This document shows, piece by piece, positions 26,459 to 34,643 of a stretch of DNA of 54,602 nucleotides. A model generated the notes under the pieces. The model was not told the DNA's origin and ran no database searches. It was given only the letters and a program-made list of their open reading frames with translations. The translations under genes were made by a program, and so were the position numbers. The number at the start of each line of letters is the position of its first letter. The stretch's first letter is position 1. The stretch spans positions 1 to 54,602 of the forward strand of contig JAHAWY010000016.1 of the NCBI GenBank assembly GCA_018385135.1, in the 5' to 3' direction. The stretch is from Oscillospiraceae bacterium. GTDB taxonomy: Bacteria; Bacillota; Clostridia; Oscillospirales; Oscillospiraceae.

Positions 26459-27637
26459 TTAAAAATCGTAGAACGGGCAGAGAATCATGTAGAAGTTCTC
26501 AACTGTTCCGACGGAGGGATCCTCGTAAGCCTGGATCTGAACGCCTTCGCCGCCGACGTTGCGGACGCAGTTAAAGAATACTTCCTCATCATAAGCGCCG
26601 TTGGTGCGGCCTTCGCAGAACTCGATAGCATAGTCAACGCCTGCTTCGACCATGAGCATATTAACGGGAGTACCCCATGTGGACATACGACCCGTGTTGC
26701 CATACTCGGCAACCTTCTCGGTGATAGCGTCGAGCATATACTGAACGTCGCCTTCGTGACCGGAAACATCAATGCCGAGAGCTGCGGGATAGCCGTGATA
26801 GGGACTCGGGCAGCACTGCTGCGGGAAGATAGCCTTCTGCTCGGCAACGGTGCGGATCAGAGGCTCCTGCATAGCGCAGTTGGTGGAGAAGAACGCGGTG
26901 TTGACGCCATACTGCTTGACGTACTCGGGAACGTTCTCAATGATCCACTGCTGTGCGCCGGAAACGCCGGCATCACCGGTCGGGTCGGGAGCGGTAGCTT
27001 CTACATACTCAATGCCAAGCTCCTCACAGGTCTTCTGGAACAGCTCGCGGCGTGCTGCGATCGTAGCATAAGAGAGGTGACGGGCGAAGGAGATGTGAAC
27101 GAAGGTCTCGGCACCCTGCTTCTTAGCCTGCTCGATAACTGCTGTGCCCTGAGAGATCTCATCGGCGAGCATGCAGATGTCAGCTTTGGAAGCGATGACT
27201 GCGGGATCCTCTGCGCAAACGCCGCAGACGAAAAGCATATCGGGACGAGTCTCACGAACCTTGTCAATAGCGGCAGCAGCACCGGGAACGGCCTGAACGA
27301 ATACTATTGCCTTAACGTCGGGGTCGGCTGCAAGACCTACGACCTGAGCGATGGTTGCCTCGGTCTCGGTGGAGAAGTTGTCAGGATATGTAGCGGTGAC
27401 TATCTTCTCAGAACCAAATTCCTTGAGCATATTCTGGGCAGCCTGATATTCTTCTTCGCCCTGGGAAACGGTGCCGGTGATGATACCGATCTTGTAATCG
27501 GCGGTAGCTTCACCGTCTACAGGAGTTTGGGTTTCGTTTTCACCTGCGGGATCTTCTGCGGGCTGAGTGCTACGGCATGCGCAAAGAGCGAATACCATAA
27601 CAAAAGCCAAGAGCAAGCAAACTAGTTTCTTAGACAT
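26459..27637 (-). CDS. DUF3798-type substrate-binding lipoprotein
   Basis: The 392-residue protein starts with a lipoprotein signal (FALCAC, lipidated C21), an acidic linker, and a domain beginning DYKIGIITGTVSQGEEEYQAAQ, like periplasmic-binding proteins of the BMP/sugar type. Overall it fits the DUF3798 family; the substrate is not known. It should capture a solute outside the cell for the permeases and ATPase encoded downstream. GGAGG precedes the ATG. A near-consensus promoter lies about 115 bp upstream. Confidence 0.82.
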   Translation of the reverse strand: MSKKLVCLLLAFVMVFALCACRSTQPAEDPAGENETQTPVDGEATADYKIGIITGTVSQGEEEYQAAQNMLKEFGSEKIVTATYPDNFSTETEATIAQVVGLAADPDVKAIVFVQAVPGAAAAIDKVRETRPDMLFVCGVCAEDPAVIASKADICMLADEISQGTAVIEQAKKQGAETFVHISFARHLSYATIAARRELFQKTCEELGIEYVEATAPDPTGDAGVSGAQQWIIENVPEYVKQYGVNTAFFSTNCAMQEPLIRTVAEQKAIFPQQCCPSPYHGYPAALGIDVSGHEGDVQYMLDAITEKVAEYGNTGRMSTWGTPVNMLMVEAGVDYAIEFCEGRTNGAYDEEVFFNCVRNVGGEGVQIQAYEDPSVGTVENFYMILCPFYDF

Positions 27638-27750
27638 TTTCTTTCCTCCTAATAATTTATTTCAACACGCGAGCGTGCCGAAATCAAACATGAATAAAGA
27701 TATGCGCGTACAGTAAAAACAATACTGAATAGACAGGCATATTTTCCAAC

Positions 27751-27779
27751 ATTATAACCAATATGTCTTTTAGAGTCAA
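27751..27779 (-). promoter_or_regulatory. Promoter of the DUF3798 transporter operon
   Basis: Minus-strand TTGACT (27774-27779) and TATAAT (27751-27756) are 17 bp apart. The leader is about 105 nt and ends in a small hairpin (CACGC/GCGTG) just before the ribosome site. I see no purine aptamer in it. Confidence 0.85.
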
Positions 27780-28161
27780 TGAAAAAAGTGAAAAATATGT
27801 CATATTTATGTACCTGAAGAAAGAATATGCAGCATAATTTACAAAACCACTTTACGCATACTGGCGAGGAGTACAAAAATCGCGGCAGCGCTTGTCCACA
27901 CGATATGGACACCTCCAGTGAGAGTAAGTGTTGCTTCTTTATAGGAAACGAAACTATTTATTCAAATGACTTAGCGCAGCGGCTCTGCTAACAAACAACG
28001 CTGCAAACCCCGGAAAAGGGCTTGCAGCGTGTTTGGGTATCAATGCGAAAAATTTGCCATTTCCATCGTACCTCATAACTCAGCCGTTAGCCCGGCGCAG
28101 CGGGTCACGGTCGAAAGGGAGGAGAGCAGAATGAGCGCGCGATGAGTTTTGAAGCGAAGCA
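27780..28161. other. Gene-free stretch between the DUF3798 promoter and tRNA-Arg
   Basis: No convincing gene. A terminator-like hairpin, GCTGCAAaCCC with GGGcTTGCAGC, lies at 28000-28028 and points towards the minus strand. At 28117-28145 a strong ribosome site (AAAGGGAGGAG) precedes an ATG that opens a frame of only four codons. This looks like a leader peptide or, more likely, the remains of a lost gene start. Confidence 0.45.
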
Positions 28162-28199
28162 TAAAAACTCGTCGCAAGCGATATAAAGCTTGCGACGAG
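28162..28199 (-). terminator. Terminator after tRNA-Arg
   Basis: CTCGTCGCAAGC and GCTTGCGACGAG form a perfect 12-bp stem with an 8-nt loop. On the minus strand TTTTTAT follows. Confidence 0.92.
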
Positions 28200-28200
28200 C

Positions 28201-28277
28201 TGGCACCCCCGGCGAGACTCGAACTCACTACCTTGCGCTTAGGAGGCGCACGCTCTATCCGGGTGAGCTACGGAGGC
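28201..28277 (-). tRNA. tRNA-Arg(CCT)
   Basis: A minus-strand cloverleaf of 77 nt with anticodon loop CTCCTAA (CCT, arginine), a GTTCGAGTC T-loop and an encoded CCA at 28201-28203. The acceptor stem begins GCCTCCG. It has its own promoter and terminator, so it is a single-gene unit. Confidence 0.94.
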
Positions 28278-28335
28278 ACATACACTTTTATCATATTAGG
28301 CAAATAAACCAAGCCGGCTTATGAGCCGCTTCGGT

Positions 28336-28364
28336 ATTGTATCGCAGATAAGACCCCATGTCAA
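28336..28364 (-). promoter_or_regulatory. Promoter of tRNA-Arg
   Basis: Minus-strand TTGACA (28359-28364) and TACAAT (28336-28341) are 17 bp apart. It begins only about 50 bp after the end of the truncated sigG reading frame. Confidence 0.88.
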
Positions 28365-28414
28365 GGTGATTTGTCCCTGCATTTGCTCTGTGTTAATGCC
28401 GCTGAGCATACTTT

Positions 28415-28717
28415 TCACCTGCCGACATTCGTCGGCACGCCATAGGTTGAAAAACGCACGGGCTGGCTGATGTCAAAATTGTCAATAGCCTTGATAAGTC
28501 CGATGCATCCGACTTGAAAAAGGTCGTCAACGCGTTCGCCACGCGCCGCGAATTTTTGAATGACCGAAAGCACCAGACGCAGATTTCCTGATATGAGCTT
28601 TTCTCTGGCTTCCTTATCGCCCTCCTTGCTCAGACGAAGCAGTTCCATTGTTTCGTCGCTTTTTAATACCTTCAGCTTTGCGGTGTTTACGCCGCATATC
28701 TCAACCTTGTTCAGCAA
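28415..28717 (-). pseudogene. sigG: Truncated sporulation sigma factor G
   Basis: The frame encodes about 100 residues that closely match the N-terminus of sigma-G: NKVEICGVNTAKL, then GNLRLVLSVIQKF, VDDLFQVGCIGLIKAIDNFD and RFSTYGVP. Intact sigma-G is about 257 residues. Here the match ends just after STYGVP, inside region 2, and a stop follows four codons later. Regions 3 and 4 are absent from all frames downstream. A TTG at 28717 has GGGAGG 9 nt upstream. A GGGAATACTA element at 28749-28758 resembles a sigma-F -10. The breakpoint coincides with a TGCCGAC/GTCGGCA repeat (28420-28437). The product would not bind -35 elements. Confidence 0.85.
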
Positions 28718-28796
28718 TTGCAATTACCTCCCTGGGATTGATAAACGATAGTATTCCCTCGAATTGTCAAATCATTCTGAGCTTTGAACAATATGT

Positions 28797-28828
28797 TGGT
28801 TAACCATTTTATAATTTGAGGTTGACAA
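28797..28828 (+). promoter_or_regulatory. BirA operator overlapping the birA-bioY promoter
   Basis: TGGTTAACC (28797-28805) and GGTTGACAA (28820-28828) are separated by 14 bp. Firmicute BirA boxes, as I recall them, are TTGTTAACC-N14-GGTTAACAA, so each half-site has a single mismatch and the spacing is exact. The right half covers the -35 hexamer, which should let biotin-loaded BirA repress its own gene and bioY. Confidence 0.85.
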
Positions 28829-28850
28829 CAGTTTGCCGATGCTGTACTCT
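28822..28850 (+). promoter_or_regulatory. Promoter of birA-bioY
   Basis: TTGACA (28822-28827) and TACTCT (28845-28850) are 17 bp apart, about 22 bp before the birA start. The -35 lies inside the BirA operator. Confidence 0.82.
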
Positions 28851-28872
28851 TATGCAGCAGGGAGGTGAGACG

Positions 28873-29847
28873 ATGACAACAAAAAGCGAGATTCTATCAG
28901 CACTTGAGCGCTCACGCGGAGAGTTTGTTTCCGGCGCAGAGCTTGCGCAAATGCTGCATATCTCCCGAACTGCCGTTTGGAAGGCGATAAAGCAGCTTGA
29001 GCAGGAGGGGCATGGTATTGAAACTCTTGCCGGGCGCGGATACAGGCTTTGTGAGCAAAGCGACCTGCTCTCAAGCGAGGGTATTTCAGCCTGCCTGCCG
29101 CCGGAGCTTGAAAATACGCCGGTATATGTATTGAAAACAGTCGATTCCACAAACACATATTTAAAGCGGCTTGCACTTGAGGGGGCGGCGCATGGTACGC
29201 TGGTGCTCGCCGAGGAGCAGACTGCGGGGCGCGGCAGGAGGGGCAACAGCTTCTTTTCGCCCGGCAACACAGGGCTGTATATGAGCCTTTTGCTTCGACC
29301 GGAGAGCTTAGACTGCGACACTCAGATGATGACCGTAAGGGTGGCGGTTGCCGTTTGCAAAGCGCTTGAGAGCATGACAAGCGTTAAGCCACGGATAAAA
29401 TGGGTAAACGATATCTATGCCGACGGCAGAAAGCTATGCGGCATTTTAAGTGAAGCGGTTGCCGATTTGGAAAGCGGAAGCGTTGAGAGCATCGTTGTGG
29501 GCATAGGGCTTAACTGCACGACGACGCAGGATGCTTTTCCGCCGGAGCTTCGCGGGATTGCAGGCTCGCTGGGTGGGCATATATGCCGTAACGAGCTTGC
29601 GGCAAAAATAGTTGAAGGCATTATGCGGGAGCTTCGCTGCGACGAGCAAGAGGTTATAGCTGCCTACCGCTTACGCTCGCTGATGAAGGGCAAGGCTGTG
29701 CGCTTTTTGCGAGACGGCGAATTGCTTGAGGGCGTTGCAGAGGGCATTGCCGATAACGGCAATCTGCTTGTTGCTATGGCAGACGGAAGCGAGCTTGTCC
29801 TGCATAGCGGAGAAGTATCAGTGAAAGGTTTGGGAGAATGGAAGTAG
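28873..29847 (+). CDS. birA: Bifunctional biotin-protein ligase and biotin repressor
   Basis: The 324-residue protein has an N-terminal winged helix (about 1-60; SGAELAQMLHISRTAVWKAI), a central ligase domain with EEQTAGRGRRGN and KWVNDIYADGRKLCGIL, and a C-terminal SH3-like domain. It attaches biotin to carboxylases through biotinyl-AMP and represses biotin genes. The winged helix and the operator upstream show that it is the regulatory class. The ATG at 28873 has GGGAGGTGAG upstream. It overlaps bioY by 10 bp. Confidence 0.96.
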   Translation: MTTKSEILSALERSRGEFVSGAELAQMLHISRTAVWKAIKQLEQEGHGIETLAGRGYRLCEQSDLLSSEGISACLPPELENTPVYVLKTVDSTNTYLKRLALEGAAHGTLVLAEEQTAGRGRRGNSFFSPGNTGLYMSLLLRPESLDCDTQMMTVRVAVAVCKALESMTSVKPRIKWVNDIYADGRKLCGILSEAVADLESGSVESIVVGIGLNCTTTQDAFPPELRGIAGSLGGHICRNELAAKIVEGIMRELRCDEQEVIAAYRLRSLMKGKAVRFLRDGELLEGVAEGIADNGNLLVAMADGSELVLHSGEVSVKGLGEWK

Positions 29848-30407
29848 TAAAAGCAAAGAAGTTTTCGGTTTCGGATATGCTGCTGTGCGCGCTTTTTGCG
29901 GCGCTTGCCGCCGTCGGAGCGTTCATCCGCATACCGTTGCCGTATGTGCCGTTTTCGCTGCAATTCATGTTTACGAATCTGGCGGGGCTGCTGCTCGGCA
30001 AAAAACGCGGAGCTATTTCGGTGCTGCTGTATATTTTTATTGGGCTGGTCGGATTTCCCGTGTTCACACAGGGCGGGGGGATTGGCTATGTGCTGACCCC
30101 CAGCTTCGGCTACCTGATCGGTATGGCGGTAGGAGCCTGGCTTACAGGGCTTATCGCCGAACGAGGAGATAGAAGCGTGAAGTCATATATTCTCGCGGGA
30201 GCTGCGGGTCTGGCGATAGTCTATATCTTCGGCATGGTGTATTTTCTGGGAATCAAGAGCCTTTATCTTTCGGAGGAGGTAGGAATAAAATTCCTGCTTA
30301 TATACTGCGCGGCGGTATTTATTCCCGGAGATTTTTTGTCATGTGTCGTTGGAGCTTATATTACGGCGAAATTACGCCCTTTGTTAAGATTGCGTGAAAC
30401 ATCTTAA
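29838..30407 (+). CDS. bioY: Biotin transporter, BioY S component
   Basis: The 189-residue membrane protein has about six helices and the BioY features VPFSLQFMFTNLAGLLLGKKRG and a GLVGFPVFTQGGGIGYVLTPSFGY stretch (residues 65-90). BioY is the substrate-capture subunit of an ECF biotin importer; the energising EcfAAT genes are not in this window, so it probably shares a general module. Translational coupling to birA and the shared operator indicate biotin control. Confidence 0.95.
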   Translation: MEVVKAKKFSVSDMLLCALFAALAAVGAFIRIPLPYVPFSLQFMFTNLAGLLLGKKRGAISVLLYIFIGLVGFPVFTQGGGIGYVLTPSFGYLIGMAVGAWLTGLIAERGDRSVKSYILAGAAGLAIVYIFGMVYFLGIKSLYLSEEVGIKFLLIYCAAVFIPGDFLSCVVGAYITAKLRPLLRLRETS

Positions 30408-30446
30408 TGTTTTAGACGTTTGACACAAGTGGTGAGCATAATGTAG

Positions 30447-30484
30447 AATATGTGCATACGAAACGTGTGCACATATTTTTTTTT
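30447..30484 (+). terminator. Terminator after bioY
   Basis: AATATGTGCATACG and CGTGTGCACATATT form a 14-bp stem with one wobble, an AAA loop, and TTTTTTTT following. A promoter-like TTGACA-N18-TAGAAT overlaps its left side, but a transcript from it would start inside the hairpin. Confidence 0.9.
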
Positions 30485-30523
30485 GTGCATAAACACCCTT
30501 AATACTGTTCAGGAGGTATGCTT

Positions 30524-32287
30524 GTGAAGCCAGCCCAACAAAAAGACCGGCTAAAACGATTGATTACATACTACGCGCCCCAGAAAAAGCATTTGGCGGC
30601 GGATATGGCTTTTGCAATTACCGGCGCGGGACTTTCCATAATCATTCCGCTGCTCATCCGCTATATTACAAATGAATTGACGCATGAAAACCCCGAAGGA
30701 GCGCTGCAAACGGTGATAGTGCTGCTGGGGGCTTTGCTCCTGCTTTTGGCTGCGGCGGTTTACTGCAACTATTTTGTCAGCTACTACGGGCATCTTATGG
30801 GCACGCATATTGAGTTTGCCATGCGAAACGATATCTTTTCTCATTATCAAAAGCTATCGTTCCGCTTTTTTGATAATCAAAAGGTCGGGCAGCTTATGGC
30901 GCGTGTAACAAACGATCTGCACGATATTTCCGAGATGCTGCATCACGCGCCCGAGGAGATAGTTATATCCTCCATCAAGTTTTTCGGAACGTTCATTCTT
31001 CTGCTGTGCATTGACTGGCGCTTAACGGCTGTAGCCGTTGTTCCGATGCCGTTTTTGCTGTGGTTTGCAATGGTATATAACAAAAAACTCCGCCATGCCT
31101 ATGCGCGCAATCGAGCAAAGATGGCTTCCGTAAATGAAACGATCGAAAGCAACCTCTCCGGCATAAGAGAGGTCATGTCCTTCGGTAATGAGGAAAGCGA
31201 GATAGAGAAATTCACCGAGGGCAACGCTTTCTTTGTTGAGAGCAAGCGCGATACCTACCGCCACATGGCAATATATAACTCCGTTCTCAACGCGGCGGCA
31301 ACCTTTATCACCATTGCTGTCGCGGGAGCCGGGGCGATAATGTATTTTATCACCTCTATCCAGCTTGATTTGTCCGACCTTATACTGTTTATGCTCTGCA
31401 TCCATAACTTCACAGAGCCTATCGACATGGTCGTAAAAATAACCGAGTGGATACACTCCGGTCTTTCCGGCTTTGACCGCTTTCTTCAAATCATGGACAT
31501 CGAGCCTGAAATCAAAAACTCCCCGAACGCAGAGGTGCTGCATGAGGTCAAGGGCGATATTGAGTTTGAAAACGTATCGTTCAGCTATGAAAAGGGCAGC
31601 GATGTTTTCAGCAATCTGAGCTTTTCGGTTGCGGCGGGCGAATATGTTGCGCTGGTCGGCGCCTCCGGTGTAGGCAAATCCACGCTTTGCAGCCTTATCC
31701 CGCGTTTTTATGATGTTACGGGCGGCAGCGTAAAGGTGGATGGGCGCGATGTAAAATCAGTCACAACAGACAGCCTGCGCGCCCATATCGGCATAGTCCA
31801 GCAGGATGCCCACCTTTTCACAGGTACGATAGGTGAAAATATCCGCTTCGGAAACAAGAGAGCGAGCAATGAGGAGGTTATCGCGGCGGCGAAAAAGGCT
31901 CATGCGCATGAGTTTATAATGGCATTGCCCGATGGCTACGACACGCATATCGGCTATCGCGGAACAAAGCTCTCCAGCGGCGAGCAGCAACGCCTTGCAA
32001 TCGCCAGAGTGTTTCTTAAAAACCCGCAGATACTTATTCTCGATGAGGCGACCAGTATGCTTGACCCTGAAAGCGAGCTGACTATACAGACCGCCCTCGA
32101 TGAGCTTGCAGAAAATCGTACTACCTTTGTTATTGCACATCGGCTGTCAACGGTTTATAATGCAAAGCGTATTCTGGTTCTCACCAAGGACGGAATAGTG
32201 GAGCAGGGCAGTCACGAATACCTCATGCAGGTCGGCGGCGTCTATGCCTCCTTATATAACAAGTCGCTCGTCCAAGACGGAGTGTAA
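30524..32287 (+). CDS. ABC exporter, fused membrane and ATPase domains
   Basis: The 587-residue half-transporter has a six-helix membrane domain (about 20-310; QKVGQLMARVTNDLHDI in the coupling region) and an ATPase domain with Walker A GASGVGKST, signature LSSGEQQRLAIAR, Walker B ILILDEATSMLD and the switch IAHRLST. It looks catalytically complete, so it may work as a homodimer. The type is that of MsbA/multidrug exporters; the substrate is unknown. The GTG at 30524 has AGGAGG 7 nt upstream; an ATG at 30518 is too close to it. Confidence 0.9.
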   Translation: MKPAQQKDRLKRLITYYAPQKKHLAADMAFAITGAGLSIIIPLLIRYITNELTHENPEGALQTVIVLLGALLLLLAAAVYCNYFVSYYGHLMGTHIEFAMRNDIFSHYQKLSFRFFDNQKVGQLMARVTNDLHDISEMLHHAPEEIVISSIKFFGTFILLLCIDWRLTAVAVVPMPFLLWFAMVYNKKLRHAYARNRAKMASVNETIESNLSGIREVMSFGNEESEIEKFTEGNAFFVESKRDTYRHMAIYNSVLNAAATFITIAVAGAGAIMYFITSIQLDLSDLILFMLCIHNFTEPIDMVVKITEWIHSGLSGFDRFLQIMDIEPEIKNSPNAEVLHEVKGDIEFENVSFSYEKGSDVFSNLSFSVAAGEYVALVGASGVGKSTLCSLIPRFYDVTGGSVKVDGRDVKSVTTDSLRAHIGIVQQDAHLFTGTIGENIRFGNKRASNEEVIAAAKKAHAHEFIMALPDGYDTHIGYRGTKLSSGEQQRLAIARVFLKNPQILILDEATSMLDPESELTIQTALDELAENRTTFVIAHRLSTVYNAKRILVLTKDGIVEQGSHEYLMQVGGVYASLYNKSLVQDGV

Positions 32288-32346
32288 AACGCCATTGCAA
32301 GCAGCCTTATGTTTGCGGCGGTGTGGCGGCGCGAAAGGAAACAGCT

Positions 32347-33774
32347 ATGAACGACAACAAGGTTCTCCATTTTTTTGAGGAAATATCAAAAATACCGCGT
32401 GAGAGCGGCGACGAGAAGGCGGTCAGCGACTATCTCGTAGCCTTTGCAAAGGAACGCTCACTGGAGGTTTATCAAGACGAGGTATACAACGTTATTATCA
32501 AAAAGCCGGCAACGGTTAAGACCGACTGCCCACCTGTCATCATACAGGGACATACCGACATGGTGTATGTTAAAGCGCCCGATTGCAAGCGCGACTATTC
32601 CGAGGGAATAGGGCTGATATATAAGGACGGCTTCCTCTATGCCGACGGAACGACTCTCGGCGCGGACGATGGCATAGCCGTAGCGTACGCCTTGGCTCTG
32701 CTCGATAGTGACGACCTTCCGCACCCCGATATTGAAGCTGTTTTTACTGTTTCCGAGGAAACGGGGCTTATAGGTGCGCAGAAGCTGGACTGCTCAAGAC
32801 TCAAGGGCAAATACCTTCTCAACCTCGACACTGAGGAGGAGGGAATTTTCTGCACAAGCTGCGCCGGCGCTTTCAGAAACGAGCTGTTCGTACCGCTTAG
32901 CTTTGAAAAGCGCGATGGTATGCAGGAGCTGAGCTTATCGCTCGGAGGTCTTTCGGGCGGTCATTCCGGCGTTGAGATCCATGTCGGTCATGGCAACGGC
33001 ATTGTTCTCATGGGCAGGGTGCTGTCGGCTCTGGGTGACAAGGTCGCTGTTGGCGCGGTTACGGCGGAGGGCAAGATGAACGCCATCTGCAATAACGCGG
33101 CGGCTAGGCTTTTCTGCCGTCCCGAGGATTTATCGGCGGTGGAGGCAACTGTTTTGGACATGGAAGCAAAATTTGTCCATGAGCTGGGGGATAGAGACAG
33201 CGTTTTCCTCAAACTGGAAAAAGGCTCTGTCTGCACCGCTGAGTGCTACACAGAGCAGACCCGTCAAAGGGTGCTTGCCGCGCTATCGCTTATTCCCAAC
33301 GGCGTTCTGGGTATGAGCTTTGATATTGAGGGTTTGGTTGAAACCTCCGCAAACCCCGGAATAGTGGAGCAGGGCGAGAACGAGCTGATGATACTCTCCT
33401 CGTGCAGAAGCTCGGTTGGCAGCCGTAAGGAGGAGATGCGCCAAAAATATCTTGCGCTTGCCGCTCTCTGCGGAGGACGCAGCGAGTTTTCCGGCGACTA
33501 TCCCATGTGGGAATACAAGGCGGATTCGCCGCTGCGCACGCTTGCGATGGAGACCTATAAGGAGCTTTTCGGCAAGGAAATAGTAACAATGGCCATTCAC
33601 GCGGGCTTAGAGTGCGGTCACTTCGCGGAAAAGCTTCCGGATACGGATATCATAACCTACGGACCTGACCTTTACGATATTCATACCCCTAAGGAGAGAG
33701 CAAACCTTGAGTCTGTTGAAAGAACATGGCTCTTAACTAAGGAAATCCTGAAAAGACTAGCAGAGCAGAAATAA
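32347..33774 (+). CDS. pepD: Aminoacyl-histidine dipeptidase (PepD-like, M20 family)
   Basis: The 475-residue metallopeptidase has the M20 metal and catalytic motifs IIQGHTDMV, GADDGIAVAYALALL, FTVSEETGLIGAQ and LNLDTEEEG, plus a C-terminal IHAGLECGHF. PepD cleaves Xaa-His and other dipeptides in the cytoplasm, supplying amino acids. The ATG at 32347 has GAAAGGAAA upstream. The gap from the ABC exporter is 59 bp, and a strong bidirectional terminator overlaps the stop codon. Confidence 0.95.
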   Translation: MNDNKVLHFFEEISKIPRESGDEKAVSDYLVAFAKERSLEVYQDEVYNVIIKKPATVKTDCPPVIIQGHTDMVYVKAPDCKRDYSEGIGLIYKDGFLYADGTTLGADDGIAVAYALALLDSDDLPHPDIEAVFTVSEETGLIGAQKLDCSRLKGKYLLNLDTEEEGIFCTSCAGAFRNELFVPLSFEKRDGMQELSLSLGGLSGGHSGVEIHVGHGNGIVLMGRVLSALGDKVAVGAVTAEGKMNAICNNAAARLFCRPEDLSAVEATVLDMEAKFVHELGDRDSVFLKLEKGSVCTAECYTEQTRQRVLAALSLIPNGVLGMSFDIEGLVETSANPGIVEQGENELMILSSCRSSVGSRKEEMRQKYLALAALCGGRSEFSGDYPMWEYKADSPLRTLAMETYKELFGKEIVTMAIHAGLECGHFAEKLPDTDIITYGPDLYDIHTPKERANLESVERTWLLTKEILKRLAEQK

Positions 33775-33811
33775 AATAAGTGCGGCGGAAATTTTCCGCC
33801 GCACTTATTTT
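33773..33811. terminator. Bidirectional terminator after pepD
   Basis: An 18-bp perfect palindromic stem (AAATAAGTGCGGCGGAA with its complement) closes on a 3-nt ATT loop and has A- and T-rich ends, so it serves pepD and the convergent aldo/keto reductase gene. Confidence 0.93.
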
Positions 33812-33822
33812 ATGCTTGATGT

Positions 33823-34641
33823 TTAAAAGGGAACATTGTCGGGGTCAGCTCCGAGACGAAGCCTCTTGTCGAGAAGTGCCAAGCGGCGCATTTCCTCAGA
33901 GCTTAGCTCAAAATCAAATACGTTTATGTTTTCCTCAATACGCTCTTTGTGAACGGATTTTGGAATAACTATCATACCGCGCTGAAGATGCCAGCGAAGG
34001 ATGATTTGAGCAATGCTTTTGCCGTGGGCGCGGGCTAAATCCTTTAGTACGGGGTCTTCCAAAATGCCGCCGCCGAGCTTTCCGAGAGGACGCCACGCCG
34101 TTACCGCGATTTTGTGGGCGTGGCAGTAGTCAACGACCTCGCTGTTGTGGAAATAGGGGTAGGACTCAATTTGGTTCACGCTCGGCACAACATCAGATAT
34201 TTCAGAGAGTCGTTTAAGGTGATGCGGCTGAAAGTTTGAAACGCCGATAGAGCGTACCAGACCCTCGTTTTTGAGCTTTATAAGCTCAAGCCATGCATCC
34301 TCGTAGCCCTCAACAGGCCAATGAACGAGAAAAAGGTCAATATAGCCGCAGTCCAGCTTTTCAAGACTATCCATAAATGAAGCGCGGCAGCTACGGCTTC
34401 GTATTTCGTCTGTCCACACCTTTGTCGTGATGAAAAGCTCGCTTCTTAATAGCGCGGATGCCTTGATTGCCTTGCCGACTCCACGCTCGTTTTGATAATA
34501 AGCCGCTGTGTCAATATGGCGGTAGCCGCAGGCAAGAGCGCAGCTAACGGCGTTTTCAACCTCGCCGCCCTCAAGCGCCTTATACACACCCAAGCCGAGC
34601 TGTGGGACTAATACGCCGTCGTTAAGGGTGATGAAGTTCAT
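33823..34641 (-). CDS. Aldo/keto reductase
   Basis: The 272-residue TIM-barrel oxidoreductase has the catalytic tetrad contexts YRHIDTAAYYQNE (Asp, Tyr), ITTKVW (Lys) and LVHWPVEGY (His), plus IGVSNF and the NADPH-binding IPKSVHKERIEEN. It reduces carbonyls with NADPH, substrate undetermined. The ATG at 34641 has AGAAGG 7 nt upstream and lies just after the nitroreductase stop (TGAGCATG), so the two are coupled. Confidence 0.94.
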   Translation of the reverse strand: MNFITLNDGVLVPQLGLGVYKALEGGEVENAVSCALACGYRHIDTAAYYQNERGVGKAIKASALLRSELFITTKVWTDEIRSRSCRASFMDSLEKLDCGYIDLFLVHWPVEGYEDAWLELIKLKNEGLVRSIGVSNFQPHHLKRLSEISDVVPSVNQIESYPYFHNSEVVDYCHAHKIAVTAWRPLGKLGGGILEDPVLKDLARAHGKSIAQIILRWHLQRGMIVIPKSVHKERIEENINVFDFELSSEEMRRLALLDKRLRLGADPDNVPF

Positions 34642-34643
34642 GC

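Noticed and set aside
27638..27750. Purine riboswitch in the leader of the DUF3798 operon
   Set aside because: The leader lacks the three-way-junction core of purine aptamers; only a small hairpin is present.
28415..28717. A skin-like element proved to interrupt sigG
   Set aside because: The missing half of sigG and a dedicated recombinase are not in the window, so this remains only one of several explanations.
30422..30450. Promoter TTGACA-N18-TAGAAT before the ABC exporter
   Set aside because: Transcription would begin inside the strong bioY terminator hairpin, so it is unlikely to drive the exporter.
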